A DNA stretch of 64,000 bases, taken from positions 4,297,638-4,361,637 of the forward strand of contig JAJEKV010000023.1 in the NCBI GenBank assembly GCA_021234155.1. Direction: 5' to 3'. The notes below the pieces were generated by a model. The model saw only the letters and a list, made by a program, of their open reading frames with translations, was not told the origin of the DNA and did not search any database. The position numbers and the translations under genes are program-made. The DNA is from Isoetes taiwanensis (Eukaryota; Streptophyta; Lycopodiopsida; Isoetales; Isoetaceae). Shown piece by piece: positions 21,090 to 33,358 of this stretch (within the stretch, counting starts at the first letter, position 1; the number at the start of each line of letters is the position of its first letter).

Positions 21090-21560
21090 CCCTCTCCCCC
21101 CTCCTCTCCCCCCCCCCCTGGTGGTTTTGTAGCACATACATGTGTCTTAAATGTGCAAGACTGTCAATTACACATGCACAATGATCTATGCTTGATGTAA
21201 TGGCATGGCCTTCTCTCATCATTTTAACTTTCTTGGTCGAATATAACAGCATCCGGATTTATGCCCCTTCTTTGCATGTCCACAAACATTGCACAGCCTT
21301 GTCACCCTCATGATTTACCCCATATCCTTTTATCATGTCATTCCAAGATATAACATCTCAAACTGGCAGTCTGTCAAAGACTTTTCGTGCTTTTCTAGCT
21401 GAACCACACTTCCCATACATGTCAACCAAGCTATTTCCAAGATTAAGAATATTATCAAACCCATTATATACAACCTGGGAAGGTAATTCTTGCCTATGAT
21501 TCCAATGAACCCACATGCTTTTAAATGATTTATCAAATCTTCATAAGGCTATTCCAGAAT
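21090..21560 (-). pseudogene. PPR protein pseudogene fragment
   Basis: Minus-strand segments in shifting frames read KACGFIGIIGK, NLGNSLVDMYGKCGSARKAR, KVFDRLPV, DVISWNDMIKGYG, RRGINPDAVIF and HAITSSIDHCACVIDSLAHL. These are the standard repeats of a plant PLS-type pentatricopeptide repeat protein (organelle RNA editing or processing). There are at least three frame changes and in-frame stops, so it is not functional. The rest of the gene is absent. Confidence 0.75.
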
Positions 21561-23160
21561 GAAACATGAGGCATAACAAGAGGTACAGATATGGGGCTTG
21601 GTCTGCTAATGGCTTGGGCAGAAATATAAGGCTCCACATCACCACTACTCCTACGTGGTTGCAACATGGATATTTTAAAATTGCTTCAAAGTCTCAACTC
21701 GTCTTTGTGCAAACATGTGAAAAAATAAAGGCTACAGTCCAGGTAGCTGCTAGGCAGTAGAGAGAGCATTAAAGAATCGAGCGGGGGTGTTTGATGGCCC
21801 CAGTCTCGCCAACAGATTGCCGCAAGCATCAATCGTGACGTTTGGAGCTAAAGCCCCAATTCCTAGAGAGGTAATTTATAATTTTGCATCTGGAATAGAG
21901 AAAAGAGTAGCAGGATTGGGCATTGGGGTAAATGTTATGTAAAAGCATTGGAAAAGAAGGGGATGTGAATGATAAGCTGGCACAGATGAGGTAAAAAATA
22001 ACTGCTCTGATGAAGGCCATTGTCGCTAAAGAAAGGAGTTGGTTCAAGAAGGTGTGTAAGTGCCAAACTAGCACTACAAAAGCTGAAATCAGTTGTATTG
22101 AGGAACTGATGATTCAAGGACAAGTGAATCGGGTAAGTTTTCCTATTTTGATTCTGGGATTTCTTTATACATAAACGAAAAAGCATGTAGAAATATTATA
22201 GAGGAAGGTAGCAAGGAAGAGGAATGTGGGCAGAGTAAAAAGGCAGTAGGGAAGAATGGGCTTCAAGAGAAAGCTGAACTTGGCAATACATGAGAGCCGT
22301 TGGTAAATAATAAAGCAGCATGGGAAGGGCCAGACTTAGTTCACATAATCGTCCTAAATTCTCAGAATGGATTTCGAGCAACATTCAGGAGGAAAATAGA
22401 GTATAAAGATAACCAAAGCATTAAATATGGTAGAAAGGGAGTTCTTTCAAGAAATGGCTTACCCTCAAAGAAGAAAAACAACGGAACATACAAAAGGAGT
22501 AATACAAAGTTGAAGATGAGGATTTTTCAATGGTGGAACTCAACCACCAAGTGCATGTGAAATTTATGCAGAGTCTGGTATCACGCTCAGTTGTAGGCTT
22601 CTTCAGAGAGGGCTTTTTAGATTTTTGCAGGCTTGACACATAGCTATCAACACATCTAAAGAAGCTAAATTTGCCTCAACATCAATTGTTAATAAAGGCA
22701 TTAAAAAGGGGACTTCTTTTTTATCATGTTTGATAGTGAAACTATAGTAGACAAAATAGTGGCCCAAGCAATGGACTCATTTGCAGGGGATTTTATCCTA
22801 TATCAGTTCTACAATCCTGGTTTCTTTTCTAACCAAATGTCAGCTATTAAAATACCTTGCACTCTATCGCTATAGGCCCTAGAACTAGTATTGCTATGTC
22901 TTGCACTCTATCGCTATAGGCCCTAGAACTAGTATTGCTATCCCAACCAACATGCACATTCCTAAAGGAGTAGCAATAAAGAGTGGAAGTAACTTAAAAT
23001 TCCCTCTAAAACTCATCAATAATTGAAGGATAAGGAGAATGTTTCTCAATTTCAAAATGGAGGGATTAATGGCGCCAAGAAATATTGCACATGCAATGAA
23101 CCTCTCCCAGCCAGCAGCACTCAGCAGATACAAGTGTTTAAAAGCATAAAGAAGCACAGA
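21561..23160. other. Unassigned stretch
   Basis: No supported gene. A 44-bp tandem duplication lies at 22856-22941; other frames are short and without recognisable motifs. Confidence 0.4.
22856..22941. repeat. Tandem duplication, 44-bp unit
   Basis: CTTGCACTCTATCGCTATAGG...ATTGCTAT occurs twice head to tail with almost no change. Confidence 0.9.
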
Positions 23161-23167
23161 CATGAAA

Positions 23168-23745
23168 TCAAAAAATAGATGTACCTAACAGCCCTGCCGT
23201 AGTGGAATTGCATCTCGATTTTGTGGACGAAGCCATCACCATTGTCGAGGTTCTGGCTCTCCAAATATCATGGTTTCTTTGCCTCGTTGTGGCTGCCATT
23301 GTCTGTTTCAAGTTGTTGAGAAGCACCTCTGCGTCCTTGCACTCCTTTGGATTTGGCAAAATTCCAGGTTTTGAGATTTCCATTTCTTGGTGATGAACCA
23401 CCCTCTTCATCACATCGGCCTTGATTTCAGGTGAATGCTTCTTGGTAAGCTTGTTGAAGTAATCAACTGTAAGCTTCGCTATTTCATGCCCGCATCTGAT
23501 GCTCAGATCTTCCTCTTCAACTGCTGCTTTTTTCATCTTATTTTGTAATCTGGCATCTCTCTTCCTCTGTGCATTCAATTTCTTGTAAATTGCAGAGGAA
23601 ACTGGATCTTCACGCGATATCTCCTGTGTTTCAGTGAGATCCAATAAATCTAGAACAGTGTATTTGAATTCATTTGGCCGAAAGTCCAATGCTAAACGTG
23701 TGATTGCCTCCAGACCGTATCAGGGAGCGCCATGAATTTCTTGAC
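23168..23745 (-). CDS. Unidentified host-like gene exon (Lys/Glu-rich, helical)
   Basis: A 173-codon minus-strand frame contains RLALDFRPNEFKYTVLDLLD, then a charged helical stretch (YKKLNAQRKRDARLQNKMKK), HEIAKLTVDYFNKLTKKHSP and ECKDAEVLLNNLKQ. The composition and open length indicate a real exon. An ATG at about 23,730 (MALPDTV) would be a natural start but is one base out of frame. Near the 3' end a different frame (NGDGFVHKIEMQFHYGRAVR) before GTACATC also looks coding, suggesting a second shift and a donor near 23,184. It is either a young pseudogene or a gene with errors in the sequence. No family was recognised. Confidence 0.45.
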
Positions 23746-24109
23746 AGAGGGAGAATAACTGAATTGGAGGGAGAATTTGTGTGAGCTATAAGCTCGGAGT
23801 AGTTCGGGGCTCGAATTTGCAACATACCAACACTCGCGTGAAAATCTTGCCAAAATCCATTTCCCAACAGTTCATTGCTGAGGTGGACATGTGTATACAT
23901 GAAGGGCGTGGAAAAAATGACGGGCGGTTACACCCACCAACACCTTAATTAAGCAAAAGCAGGGGTGCTTTAAGCGGGCTAAAACCCTGCTATAAGCATA
24001 CGTCCGAATGCATGCTTTTAATACCCATCAGCATACGTTTGCCCATCTGAACAGTAGATATCTAACGGATTTCGTGTTTGAGAATAGGTGCAAAGAATTG
24101 TAGCAAGAT

Positions 24110-24760
24110 GCTTTAAGGTTTGTAATACTAGTATGAAAGCTCTCATGGTTGCACTAGCAAATATAAATTCCTTTGCAAAATTATGGGGCAGATCAAAAGT
24201 AAGACATGAAAGGGTCGATTACTTGTTTCATTGAGAGCAAGAGGACCCAACGACGGAGTGGATGAGAAAAGAATACTTGAATTATAGAATATCAAGAAAG
24301 ATAGTTTAAGATGGCTTAAGCAGGCAGATAAATACTCAAGATTCTTCTTTAAGGCTGCAAAGCAAAAGAAATTGTTAATAGCTCTAAGTCGTATCACATT
24401 TGAAGATGGGACGAGTTTAGATTACGTGAAAGATGGGGCAAGAAGTATTTGAAAAGTTAAAGTTAGTTATATCAAAGGAACAACTATAGGTGTTGAGTCC
24501 ACCTGTATAATTAAAATACATGAAGTAGTCCTTTCGCTTGACAAATGAAAATGTCCAGAGATGGACGGAATACCAATAAAATTCTTTCAAAACTTTGGGA
24601 ATGGACAAAAGAAGGCATCCTTTCAGTCATAAAGATTTTACACAAGCCGATAAATCGGATGCAAAAATAAATATAGATTGCATTTCCTTGATCCCAAGTA
24701 AAGATCTAAGCACAATATCCTTGTGTGCAATTAGGATTTCTTTCTTTGGGCTAACTTGAT
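24110..24760 (+). mobile_element. LINE fragment, start of RT region
   Basis: Plus-strand translation shows WLKQADKYSRFFFKAAKQKK, RITFEDGTSLD, then after frame changes CPEMDGIPIKFFQNF and KYRLHFLDPK. This is the conserved LINE stretch leading into the reverse transcriptase (W...D....FFK..K; PG.DGIP..F; ISLIPK). Stops and shifts show decay. Confidence 0.65.
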
Positions 24761-24814
24761 TTTACTCAAGTTTTTTATTTTTTTCGTGGCTTGCAAAATT
24801 CTTCCCTACTTTTG

Positions 24815-24842
24815 TTAGTTACAAGAAATTTATTGCAGCAGC
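24815..24842 (+). mobile_element. Possible CACTA-like terminus remnant
   Basis: GTTACAAGAAATTTATTGCAG resembles the ends at 14826 and 15500, with the GC-rich part mutated. Weak on its own. Confidence 0.25.
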
Positions 24843-24894
24843 CCATGTTCTAAGGAAGTTATTTCCCTCTACTGACTCATTTAGTAATTGGAAT

Positions 24895-25290
24895 TTTGTT
24901 TGCCCTAAGTTCTGTGAAGATTCCCTTAAGTTCCATAAATATTCCTCAGCACTCTCTAATATTCTATAAAGATTTTCCTAGATTCCCTAAGATTCTATCA
25001 AGATCCTCCAAGATGCTCAAAGATTCTTCTAGATTCCCTTAAATACCACAAAGATTTCCCAGTATTCTATAAAGAATCCCCTAGGTTCTCGAAGATTCTA
25101 TGAAGTTTCTCCAAGATTCTCTAAGATTCTATGAGGATTCTTTAAGATTCTTTTAAGACTTGTCTAGGTTCCTAAAGATTCTCTTAAGATTCCTCTAGAT
25201 TACTTAGGATTCTATAAAAATTTCTTAAGATTCTAGGAAAATTTCACATAGTTCTCGAAGCTTCCACGAAGATTCTCCATTTAGATTACA
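24895..25290. repeat. Degenerate minisatellite (AAGATTCT-based)
   Basis: About 380 bp consists of variants of CTCTAAGATTCTATGAAG, with AAGATTCT/AAGATTCC words roughly every 12 or 24 bp and drifting linkers. Confidence 0.75.
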
Positions 25291-26262
25291 TTGGCTCTAA
25301 TGACAATGAAACAATGGCAAATTACCAGTTGTTGGAAAACTCTCGATATGAGTGGAATGCAATGGCATGGGGTCTTCCTTAACTATTGTGCGATACGGTT
25401 GTTTGAAGCAGAGGATGAAAAAAGAAGCTTTCTAGAATGCTAGAGTGCCACCTCACCCACCCTTTCCACATTATTTCTTGGCACCTTCCTTAACCTAGTC
25501 GAAAAGGTTCACACGTGTCAAGGTTTTTGAATAGAATATCCAAAGTGTGAGGAATAAATATGCCTTTGGACACGTGTAAAAAAAAGCCTCAAAAGTGTTA
25601 GAAACTGATAATCCTAAGTGTTTACAAAGCAAATATTAAAGAATATTCAAAGAATCTTGCCCATAGCAATTATATAGTTTAAATAAAACCTAAAGTCCAC
25701 GTGGGATGCAATTTTTAGCTCCCCCCTCCAATTGCTAAGTGCTATGTGTCTAAGGCCTAAATGACACTATAGGCCAAACTGAAAAAATGTAAAAGAAGAA
25801 CCAACAGAAATATGCCATGTGGAGTTTAGGCATGCGCCACATATCACATCTAGGGTGCCAAATGCCCAATCAGCCTTTTGGCACCCTTGTATTTTTGGAG
25901 GGGGGATTTTCCCTATCCCAACTTTCGGCAGGCACCACGTCATCCACTTGCTCGTGCAATCTGGCGGGAGATCATGCCCTAAAATTACCTGTTCATGCAA
26001 TCCGGCGGGAGCTTTCTGAGAATTGTTGGAGTCGAGATGAATTCGTGGTATGTAGTTTGAAAATCATTGGGAAAATTGGTGAAAATCAATGGCAAATATG
26101 TGAAATCGATGGCAGATCCGTGAAAGACGGTGGATTTCTGTGATGGCCTTTCTCCAAAGTACAGCCGAGATGATCAAGAGGAACCGAGAAAAGATTATGG
26201 TCTTCGCAAAAATCGCATCAGAGCTTTTCCATCAGAGCTTTTCTATACTTGCATCAGAGCTT

Positions 26263-26398
26263 TTCCATTAGAGCTTTTCAATCTTGGATTTCAATCAGAT
26301 TTCGGGTAATATTGATGGGGCTTTTGGCATTTCCATTAGAGCTTTTCAATCTTGGATTTCAATCAGATTTCGGGTAATATTGATGGGGCTTTTGGCAT
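26263..26398. repeat. Tandem duplication, 68-bp unit
   Basis: TTCCATTAGAGCTTTTCAAT...GGGGCTTTTGGCA occurs twice in tandem, essentially identical, hence recent. Confidence 0.9.
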
Positions 26399-26548
26399 AC
26401 ATATGAGCAGGAAGCTATTTTGGCTTAGATTATAGTAGAAATAAACTGATTTTCATGAAGAATAGGGGAGATCAAAAGGATTAAAAGCGATCACAAAAGC
26501 TTTATAAAACTTCATAGAGTCTGTCACAGATTATTGCTGCTTGTGTGA

Positions 26549-26655
26549 CAGATGACATGGAAGGCTTTTTAGAAATTTAGACATGATAGTGTGATATTGT
26601 ATAGTGGCAGATGACATGGAAGGCTTTTTAGAAATTTAGACATGATAATGTGATA
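26549..26655. repeat. Tandem duplication, about 59-bp period
   Basis: CAGATGACATGGAAGGCTTT...GTGATAT occurs twice with one substitution and a variable spacer. Confidence 0.85.
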
Positions 26656-28134
26656 TTTAGTGGCAGAATGTTTTTTGGGGCTAAACACCCGCCTAAACTT
26701 GCCACGTATTTAATTGAGTTTGGCGGTAGTGTGATTTCACCCTAAGTTTCTTGCTTAGAATCTTTAACAGCCATCATTTTCCGATTCCTTTTTCCTGCCC
26801 ACATACGTCCATGAGAGGTTGAAAACCTTGTACTTGAACTTTGGGAACTTTGGAAAATGGCCTTGGGGCCTAAGATTTTGGCTTAGGAAGTATCGGCTCG
26901 CACTCAAGGCTATTCTCCTATACGCGAAAACAGGATAACAGCTCCATCCACGTCCAGCCACGCCTCGCCATATCTCATTCCAAAGCTGACATTAGGGGTG
27001 GCCACATGCAATATTTGCTGCCTCCACCTCCGTATCTGAATCTGATACGTATCTGAATCTGATACGAGAGCAGCTACGAGAGAGGTGAAGAGAGGGAAAA
27101 TTGAAGGGGGAAGAGGGGGAAGAGCTGCAGGAGAGAGGGGAAGCAACAAATTAAACTAGTTTTTCTGGATCCACCTCCCTCAGAAGTGGAAGATTGAAAA
27201 CTGGCCTCCGATTTGAAACGGAGGCCTCCACCTCCATTTTTTCATGAAAATCTGCCGGTGGAGAGGAAAAAATAATCATGTGGCCACCCTTATTGTGGCG
27301 TTTTAATCCAACATTCGGGGGGCTTTTACCCCACACTAAATTAATGTTACCCTGTGTTAGAATTTTGATGTCGAATAAAATTTAAGCCCCCAAAAGTGTA
27401 CACATGGCGCATGTTGTCATGGCACATTTAATGTGAACCTGGGAGAACTGTGCACATATGGAATCCATTGGGGACATCTTGATTGGGCGCCACACTAGAG
27501 CTGGTTTGTCTCCAAGCACCTTCGTTCCCAAGTTCCTAGCAAACTGCATTAAAATTATATAAAAATTGCAGAATTTCTTTCTAAACGTCGTTTAATCTAA
27601 TTCGTAACATTGCAGACCTCCTCCATTTAAAGACTTTGGGTCCTGCCTTGACAGCAGAGATAAACTAAAACTCAAAACATAAAAAAACAAACTCAAACTG
27701 AGGAGCAAAAGAATTTCAGATGCCAAAGGAAAATCTTAGAATTGTCTGAGAACACGGGTTATAATATTAGATCATGAATAGGCCAATCTGCAGGCTCTAC
27801 TAGTTTCCATGGTTTCGCCTCCTGAATGTCGTAATATTCAAGCAAAAACCATGACTGGTAACTCACTAATGAGTGCAAACCAAGCAGATGAGACTAAGCA
27901 GATGAAAGCAAGCAAGTCAAGCATATTTTCAACTACTAAAATAAAATAATGTACCAATTTCACATGACAGACCATATCCCTCATTAGCTTATTGACTTTT
28001 ACCATTACAACAGAAGCACTTGCCCTTTGGTCACTATTCTGCAGAAAATATGAACATCCCCTCCAACACAGCTAGCGTACTTGTAGATTCTGCAGAAAAC
28101 TGTTCTTTCCTGCAAGATGACCTCAATAAGCAGT

Positions 28135-29019
28135 TTAACTACTTGATGTTGGCCCAGATGAATTATTATTGGGAGGCATCTGCTGTTGCTGCCAAACAGG
28201 CTGCTGACCAGGCTGCGGTGACATATATGCCGAGAAAGATCCACGCGGTTGCTGGGCGTATAATGCTGGATCCATAGGCATTGCAGGCCTTCCCATCACC
28301 ACTCCTGGTGGCACCATACCCCCCTGCTGTGGCTGTGGCATTTGACCACCTAAAACCTGAGATTGTTGTGGCATATAATACACCCCTCCATAGGGTATTG
28401 GTTCTGCTGGTGCGCCAACAGGCAATGCAGGATGTGGAAATCCTATACCCTCCTCTTTTAATTCATCCCTTGGTACAATGTCCACCAAGAAGTCAAATAT
28501 GTCTGTACGAGTAATTGCTGCTGCAATATCATTCTTCTGAAGCGTGCGTCGTTTATTTTCTTCAGTATGTATCCAGGCCCTTAAAGTGAGCTCTAATATA
28601 AACATCTCACAGGCCTTAGCAAAAAGAACAGGGGCCTCAGCTGCTATCATCCTCACATCCTCATCTGCTTTCATTATCTTCTTGATACGTGCTAAGGGCA
28701 ACTGATGAGTCTTGAAGTCCATGACCTGTTCAATTTCTTGCCTTTGTCCCATCCAAAATGCCTGAAGTTGCTCTTGTTGCTGCTGCTGCAGATATTGATA
28801 GCTAAGTGGAGCTGGGTATGCACCCATGGCCTGACCAGGAACCTGTGCAAGGCTTAAAGAAGATGCTTGAGCTCCCTGTTGTGACTGATATGTTGGTGAC
28901 ATCCCGGCTGGTGGAGCAGCAGTTGCTTGTCCTTGATTATTATACTGCTGCTGATTTTGTCCAGGGTCTGCCCTTACTGGCTGTACACCCTTTTGATCCA
29001 TTTCTTTCTCACTACTCAA
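28135..29019 (-). CDS. NF-YC: Nuclear transcription factor Y subunit C (NF-YC/HAP5)
   Basis: This is an intact single-exon frame of 294 residues. NF-YC pairs with NF-YB through a histone fold, then with NF-YA, to bind CCAAT boxes in the nucleus; in plants it also serves in flowering, light and ABA responses. Residues 1-80 are Gln/Ala/Pro rich and include a polyQ run; residues about 83-96 ([14 protein letters not shown]) and 105-186 form the conserved core: [18 protein letters not shown], then [24 protein letters not shown], and [19 protein letters not shown]. The C-terminus is Gln/Pro/Met rich, the usual activation region. Core residues look unbroken. A second Met at residue 7 could also start translation. 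Lack of introns in the coding part is normal for plant NF-YC. No operon-like context; nearest neighbours are repeats. Confidence 0.95.
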   Translation of the reverse strand: MSSEKEMDQKGVQPVRADPGQNQQQYNNQGQATAAPPAGMSPTYQSQQGAQASSLSLAQVPGQAMGAYPAPLSYQYLQQQQQEQLQAFWMGQRQEIEQVMDFKTHQLPLARIKKIMKADEDVRMIAAEAPVLFAKACEMFILELTLRAWIHTEENKRRTLQKNDIAAAITRTDIFDFLVDIVPRDELKEEGIGFPHPALPVGAPAEPIPYGGVYYMPQQSQVLGGQMPQPQQGGMVPPGVVMGRPAMPMDPALYAQQPRGSFSAYMSPQPGQQPVWQQQQMPPNNNSSGPTSSS

Positions 29020-30111
29020 CTAGCAGCCTTCTTTCCCAACACTGGATTATATCTAAAGAGAGACCTAGACAAGCTTACATACAATAAAAAACCTTCAGCG
29101 GAAGAAAGGCGTACATTTTTGTAAGACAAAATGGCTATGGAAAATGCTAGAGGCTCCGGAACTGCGCCTAAGAAGGGAAAAACAAATTGAAAAAATGAAA
29201 ATCCGAGCCGTTGAAGACATGCAATCTCTAAAATTAGCCCAGAATGACATGCATACCTGAGCCGTAGGATTCGAGCAAGGAAAAAGTACTCCAGCCTCTG
29301 AAGAAACTTGCGACGGATCCGCTCCAATCGTTAAGCGCCGGAGATGCAGATGCCGCCGCTCTTTTGCTTCGTTTTAGGGTAAGGATAAAAGCACTACTTC
29401 TACCATAGCTCTGCCGCGCGTGTCTTTGACGGGTAGATCTCGCTCGCATTCTACGTGCCTTGGTCTCGACCGTCGATGTGATGTTGTTTCTCCACCGTCC
29501 GATCGGGTGGATTGATCTTGACAACAACAACCACACAAATATAACCTTGAAGATTTCTTTTTGTTTTTTGTTTTATGTTATGCCTCTAAACTCTAAAAGG
29601 GGTTTTCTTAGCTGGAAATTGCTAAGGCTCTTTTGATGGGTATTAGGGCGGCTTCACACCGGGGGGCTAAACTCCGTTAAGTTAAAAAAATTAGTTAATT
29701 GGCCTTCACGTTAGTGCACTTAAGATTTGCCGCTAAATTAGGAACGGGTTTAAAATTAGCGGTCCAGTTAGGCAAACGGTGCCTCTTAACCGTGGTTCAT
29801 ATTGGATTTATGCTAGGTTAAAAATAAACGGCAGCTAACTGGTCCCGAAAATTTTCGTTCTACCCTAACCCCTGTCGCAGACCCCGTTAAGAAAGCTCGC
29901 AGGCAGAAATCGCGTTTTGGGCAGCCCCAAGATCATTTACGGTGGTCCCTGGATGGCAGATTCGATGCTTGCAGACGATTTTCCAGTGCAACAACTTCTT
30001 TCATTAGGAAAGATCGATTCTTTACTATTTTCCGATTGATTTCGGTAGCATAAATCGTCCCTAAAAGCTCGTTCAAGATTGCAAAATCAATTTTTATTCT
30101 TGTAGATATCA
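29020..30111. promoter_or_regulatory. 5' flank of NF-YC and intergenic DNA
   Basis: The region just right of 29,019 should contain the 5' UTR and promoter of NF-YC. No TATA box or start site can be fixed by eye. From about 29,560 the sequence is AT-rich with some repeat-like words (TTAGGGCGGCTTCACACCGG at about 29,645). No gene is seen. Confidence 0.35.
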
Positions 30112-30122
30112 TCCTTTTTCTA

Positions 30123-30571
30123 GGCGTAGGATAGTCTTACCCTGGATTGGGGGATCCCGAGGGTGTGATCCCGGAGGACGGGATCCCAAGAGGGCATGTG
30201 ATCCCGGAGGGCGGGATCCCCTTACTGCACAGTAACTGCGAAAAAAAAAAGCCCCTTATAGCGAAAATCAGCCAAGTTTTCTTATGTTTTTTTCTTGGCC
30301 GATCCTCCACGGAATCGGCTGGGGTTTGTGCGAGGTTGGTCGGAATGGGTTTGAGAAGAGCTGTAGTTTGATGCCAAGGAGGAAGAGAGGGCAGCGCCGC
30401 TGCTATCAGCAAGCAAAAATCAGGCCAAAAAATGGCCCTAAACTGTGAGTCACCTTTTAACTGCGCAGTTAACAGTGGGATCCCGCCCTCCGGGATCACA
30501 CGCCCTCCGGGATCCTGTCCTCCGGGATCACACCTCCGGGATCCCCCAATCCAGGGTAAGACTATCCTACG
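30123..30571. mobile_element. Mutator-type MITE with long TIRs and 11-bp TSD
   Basis: The ends are about 110-bp inverted repeats beginning CGTAGGATAGTCTTACCC and containing iterated GGGATCCCGGAGGGCG words. The 11-bp direct repeat TCCTTTTTCTA flanks the element (30112-30122 and 30572-30582). Long TIRs with a 9-11-bp duplication are the Mutator (MULE) signature. The centre (about 30,240-30,465) has no transposase, so it is non-autonomous. The left side has two extra G bases between duplication and TIR. Confidence 0.85.
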
Positions 30572-30582
30572 TCCTTTTTCTA

Positions 30583-31490
30583 TACTCGAGGATTTGCTAT
30601 CTGAACTCCGATCTACTTGAAGCTGTGCTGCTCTTGCTTTCGCCCATTTTCAAGCCTTTTTGAACTAACGACAGGATTCAGTGTGAAGGGATCTTTGACG
30701 ACATACTAAATTTTAATAGTGTGAAGTAAATTTTGACAGTTTCTGTTATGCTAATCTTTAATCTAATCTAAGTGCATCATACAGTCTGAAGCAATTTTTA
30801 ATTGTTTCTGTTATTTTAAGTTTTATGTAAACTGCCGTTTGGGGAAATTCCTCGAATATTCCCTAATTGTTTATTACAAGTAATTTTGAGTTTATGGTTC
30901 TTGGTGGCACCGCTTATAGCGCCGCCATAGCTTTCCTTGTAGCGGCGGGCAGAACTTCCCTTGTTTCTTCTTTCTTCTACAACCTCAAGCAGAGCTAGAG
31001 ATGAAAAGGCAAGAAAAACGCAAACTTGCGAGACATGGAGCATCTCCAAAAGACAAGGCTTTACAAAGCTAAGGGAGTCTGTTAGGACATACACCCACAT
31101 ATTCTCCAATGAGATAAGATGGTTGTTGTACCAACATATAATCTCGCCACCAGATCCTTACTGAATTGTATTGCTCGATTACAATGCAAGTCATTTTTTT
31201 GTAGCATCTCCTCTCTTCAGTTCCCAACCTTATTGGGTGACCATGTACATAAGATTTATTTTATTTACATCTTGGATTACTTCCATGTATACTCACTGCT
31301 ACTTAAGAGGCTCTCTGCTTCAAAGCGAATTGCCGGAGGAGAGTTTTTTTCCTTGGGCAAACATCAACGAAATATAGATGTGTACAAATTAAAAATTAAA
31401 AATAAAAATAATTAAATGTCCTAGTTGCTGCTGCTAATTCAGCCAAGGCTGATTTCCTCACTATCGTTGGAAGCCTTCCCTTAACGTTAC
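30583..31490. other. Intergenic stretch
   Basis: No supported gene. Short frames without motifs; AT-rich. Confidence 0.4.
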
Positions 31491-31950
31491 TTTTACTCAA
31501 GTAGACAAGTTTGGACGTTGGATAATAGTCAAATGAATGGACAATGGGCAAGAGTGGGGGATTGTGAATGGGTACGCACCTAATCAGCCATGTCAACGAG
31601 GTTCTTTGTGGGCCACCTTACGGACCAAGATTATGCGACTCGGACCTAATGTAGCATGGCTATTGGTTGGTGATTTTAATATGGTTGGGCTTGAAGGTGA
31701 TAGATGTGGCAGAGGCACACAAGTTGTTCGGGGATTTGAACGTGAGCGCTGGAGGCAGTTTCTGCTGGATTACAGGCTTGTAGAGATTGACAAAGATCAA
31801 TATTTTACATGGTGTTTTGGTTGGACTGGACCAAGTAGAGCTTATGCTCGGCACGATCGTGGCTATTATAATGTAATAGCTGCTGGCTTGTTGGGTAATT
31901 TGCAAAGGGCAATATGCTTGATAGTTCTATATCTGGTCACAATCCACACA
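31490..31950 (+). mobile_element. LINE endonuclease (APE-type) region, left half of a split LINE
   Basis: The frame from 31537 reads GIVNGYAPNQPCQRGSLW, WLLVGDFNMVGLEGDRCGRG, FLLDYRLVEIDKDQYFTW and AYARHDRGY, and (in another frame) SGHNP near 31,940. This is the order of the apurinic-endonuclease domain of LINEs (N.YAP, GDFN, D..T., R.DR, SDH.P). The key GDFN is intact; the DR motif is kept; frame changes occur near the end. The LINE resumes at 36394 after a 4.4-kb insertion. Confidence 0.8.
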
Positions 31951-32112
31951 TTAGGGCGGATTTGGGGTCTCAAAATGGCCCTTAACTTGGATGCCAGAAT
32001 TCCACGTCATGTTTCTCGCGACCAATGATGTTTGCGCATTTTTTTCCAAAGTCAATATTAGTTGGCAAGTAGAAAGAGGAGCAGGCGCATTCATTGCAAC
32101 CACATTAATGGC

Positions 32113-32237
32113 CGCATTTTTCGAAAATCGTATCGCGGACCAAAATAATGGCTACTTTTTCCGCACTGTGCACATGCCCACATGCTGGCCCGCATTTTTC
32201 GAAAATCGTATCGCGGACCAAAATAATGGCTACTTTT
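32113..32237. repeat. Duplicated 47-bp segment, 78-bp period
   Basis: CGCATTTTTCGAAAATCGTA...GGCTACTTTT occurs at 32113-32159 and 32191-32237, identical in both. Confidence 0.9.
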
Positions 32238-32952
32238 CCTGCCTACTATGCACAGGCCCACATGCACCAACCACCTTATCAAATTTTGGCACCAAGATTT
32301 CCATTGTTCACATTAGCGCCGCTACGTGCATCCTCTCCGCCTTCACTCTTCATTTGGAATCCAAGTCTCCAATAGTGTCTGTGTTTTTGCCCCATTTACA
32401 GAACACTCAAGGTCAAGAAGTAGGAGGTTATGTCTCCAAATGGGTGAGTATGTTATAGCATCGATGAGGGGCGAGCATAGAATTTAGCAACGGGCGAGGC
32501 GATGTCTTGGGACAAGCAAACATACATTACATGCCATGTTTTACTACCCAAATTTTCATTCGAAGTTTTCCTACTTTTCAGCTCTTCCCATTCATCGTAT
32601 TGCTCCCCCGCCATTCATTCTTACCATTCAACTAACCGTCTGTATCTCTAATTGCATCCATCATTGCTCCTAGTACTCCTACATTGCTTCTGCAGTTCAT
32701 CACTTACAAAACAATAAAGGCATGACGGTGGAAGGATATCTATCCATAGGCTCGTGGGTGAGAATGCTATTCTTAACAAAGGGTGACTATGGAGTTACAT
32801 CGCCGGAGCGACATTCATACGCAATGAATAGGTAGAACTATAGGGTTCAAAATAAGTGCTATGGATAGTATATTGCAAAAAAAACGGGAAGGGAGGGGGG
32901 GAAGGGATTTGAAGAGGAGGATATTTGTAAATTTGCACCCTCAATAATACAT

Positions 32953-33020
32953 GGATCACACCATGCGAAAATGCATATGCACTTTGTAAATGTGTAGTGA
33001 GATTTCGCGTCATGTGATCC
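32953..33020. ncRNA. Hairpin unit 1 of the 68-nt array
   Basis: The left arm GGATCACACCATGCGAA and right arm TTCGCGTCATGTGATCC are inverted with about three mismatches, total 68 nt. Treated as a candidate small-RNA precursor on structure only. Confidence 0.4.
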
Positions 33021-33358
33021 TTGCTTCTTTTTTCTTCCCTCTTCTTGATTTATATTCACCCACTGAATCAAATATTTTTCTTTGGGCTATATTTATCAGA
33101 TGTCGGGCCTTTGGATCAGTTAACACAAAGTGTCACATATGGAAACATTGTTAGGTTTGATAAAATAACATAAAAATCTTATTTAATAAAGCTTTGGTTG
33201 TTGGTAAAGTGTTGGCTTATTGATTAAGTGTTTGTATTTTGCTTTGGGACCCTCTTTGAAACATAATATAACTTGGAATGATACATATTTTATATGCAAA
33301 TGGGAGACTATTGATGAGGGACTTGGTATTATTATCTATTGACAACAAACAAGAAAGT

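Larger units (their letters stand above)
25291..28130. other. Intergenic DNA with local tandem duplications
   Basis: No supported gene. Two clear duplications are listed separately (26263-26398, 26549-26655). The 3' flank of the NF-YC gene is at the right end. Confidence 0.45.

Noticed and set aside
22894-23163. 89-codon membrane-like minus-strand frame
   Set aside because: Begins next to the unidentified exon, includes part of the 44-bp tandem duplication, and is likely intron or flank.
31991-32458. 155-codon plus-strand frame in element C
   Set aside because: It crosses the 47-bp duplication, giving duplicated peptide FFENRIADQNNGYF; no motif, so treated as chance.
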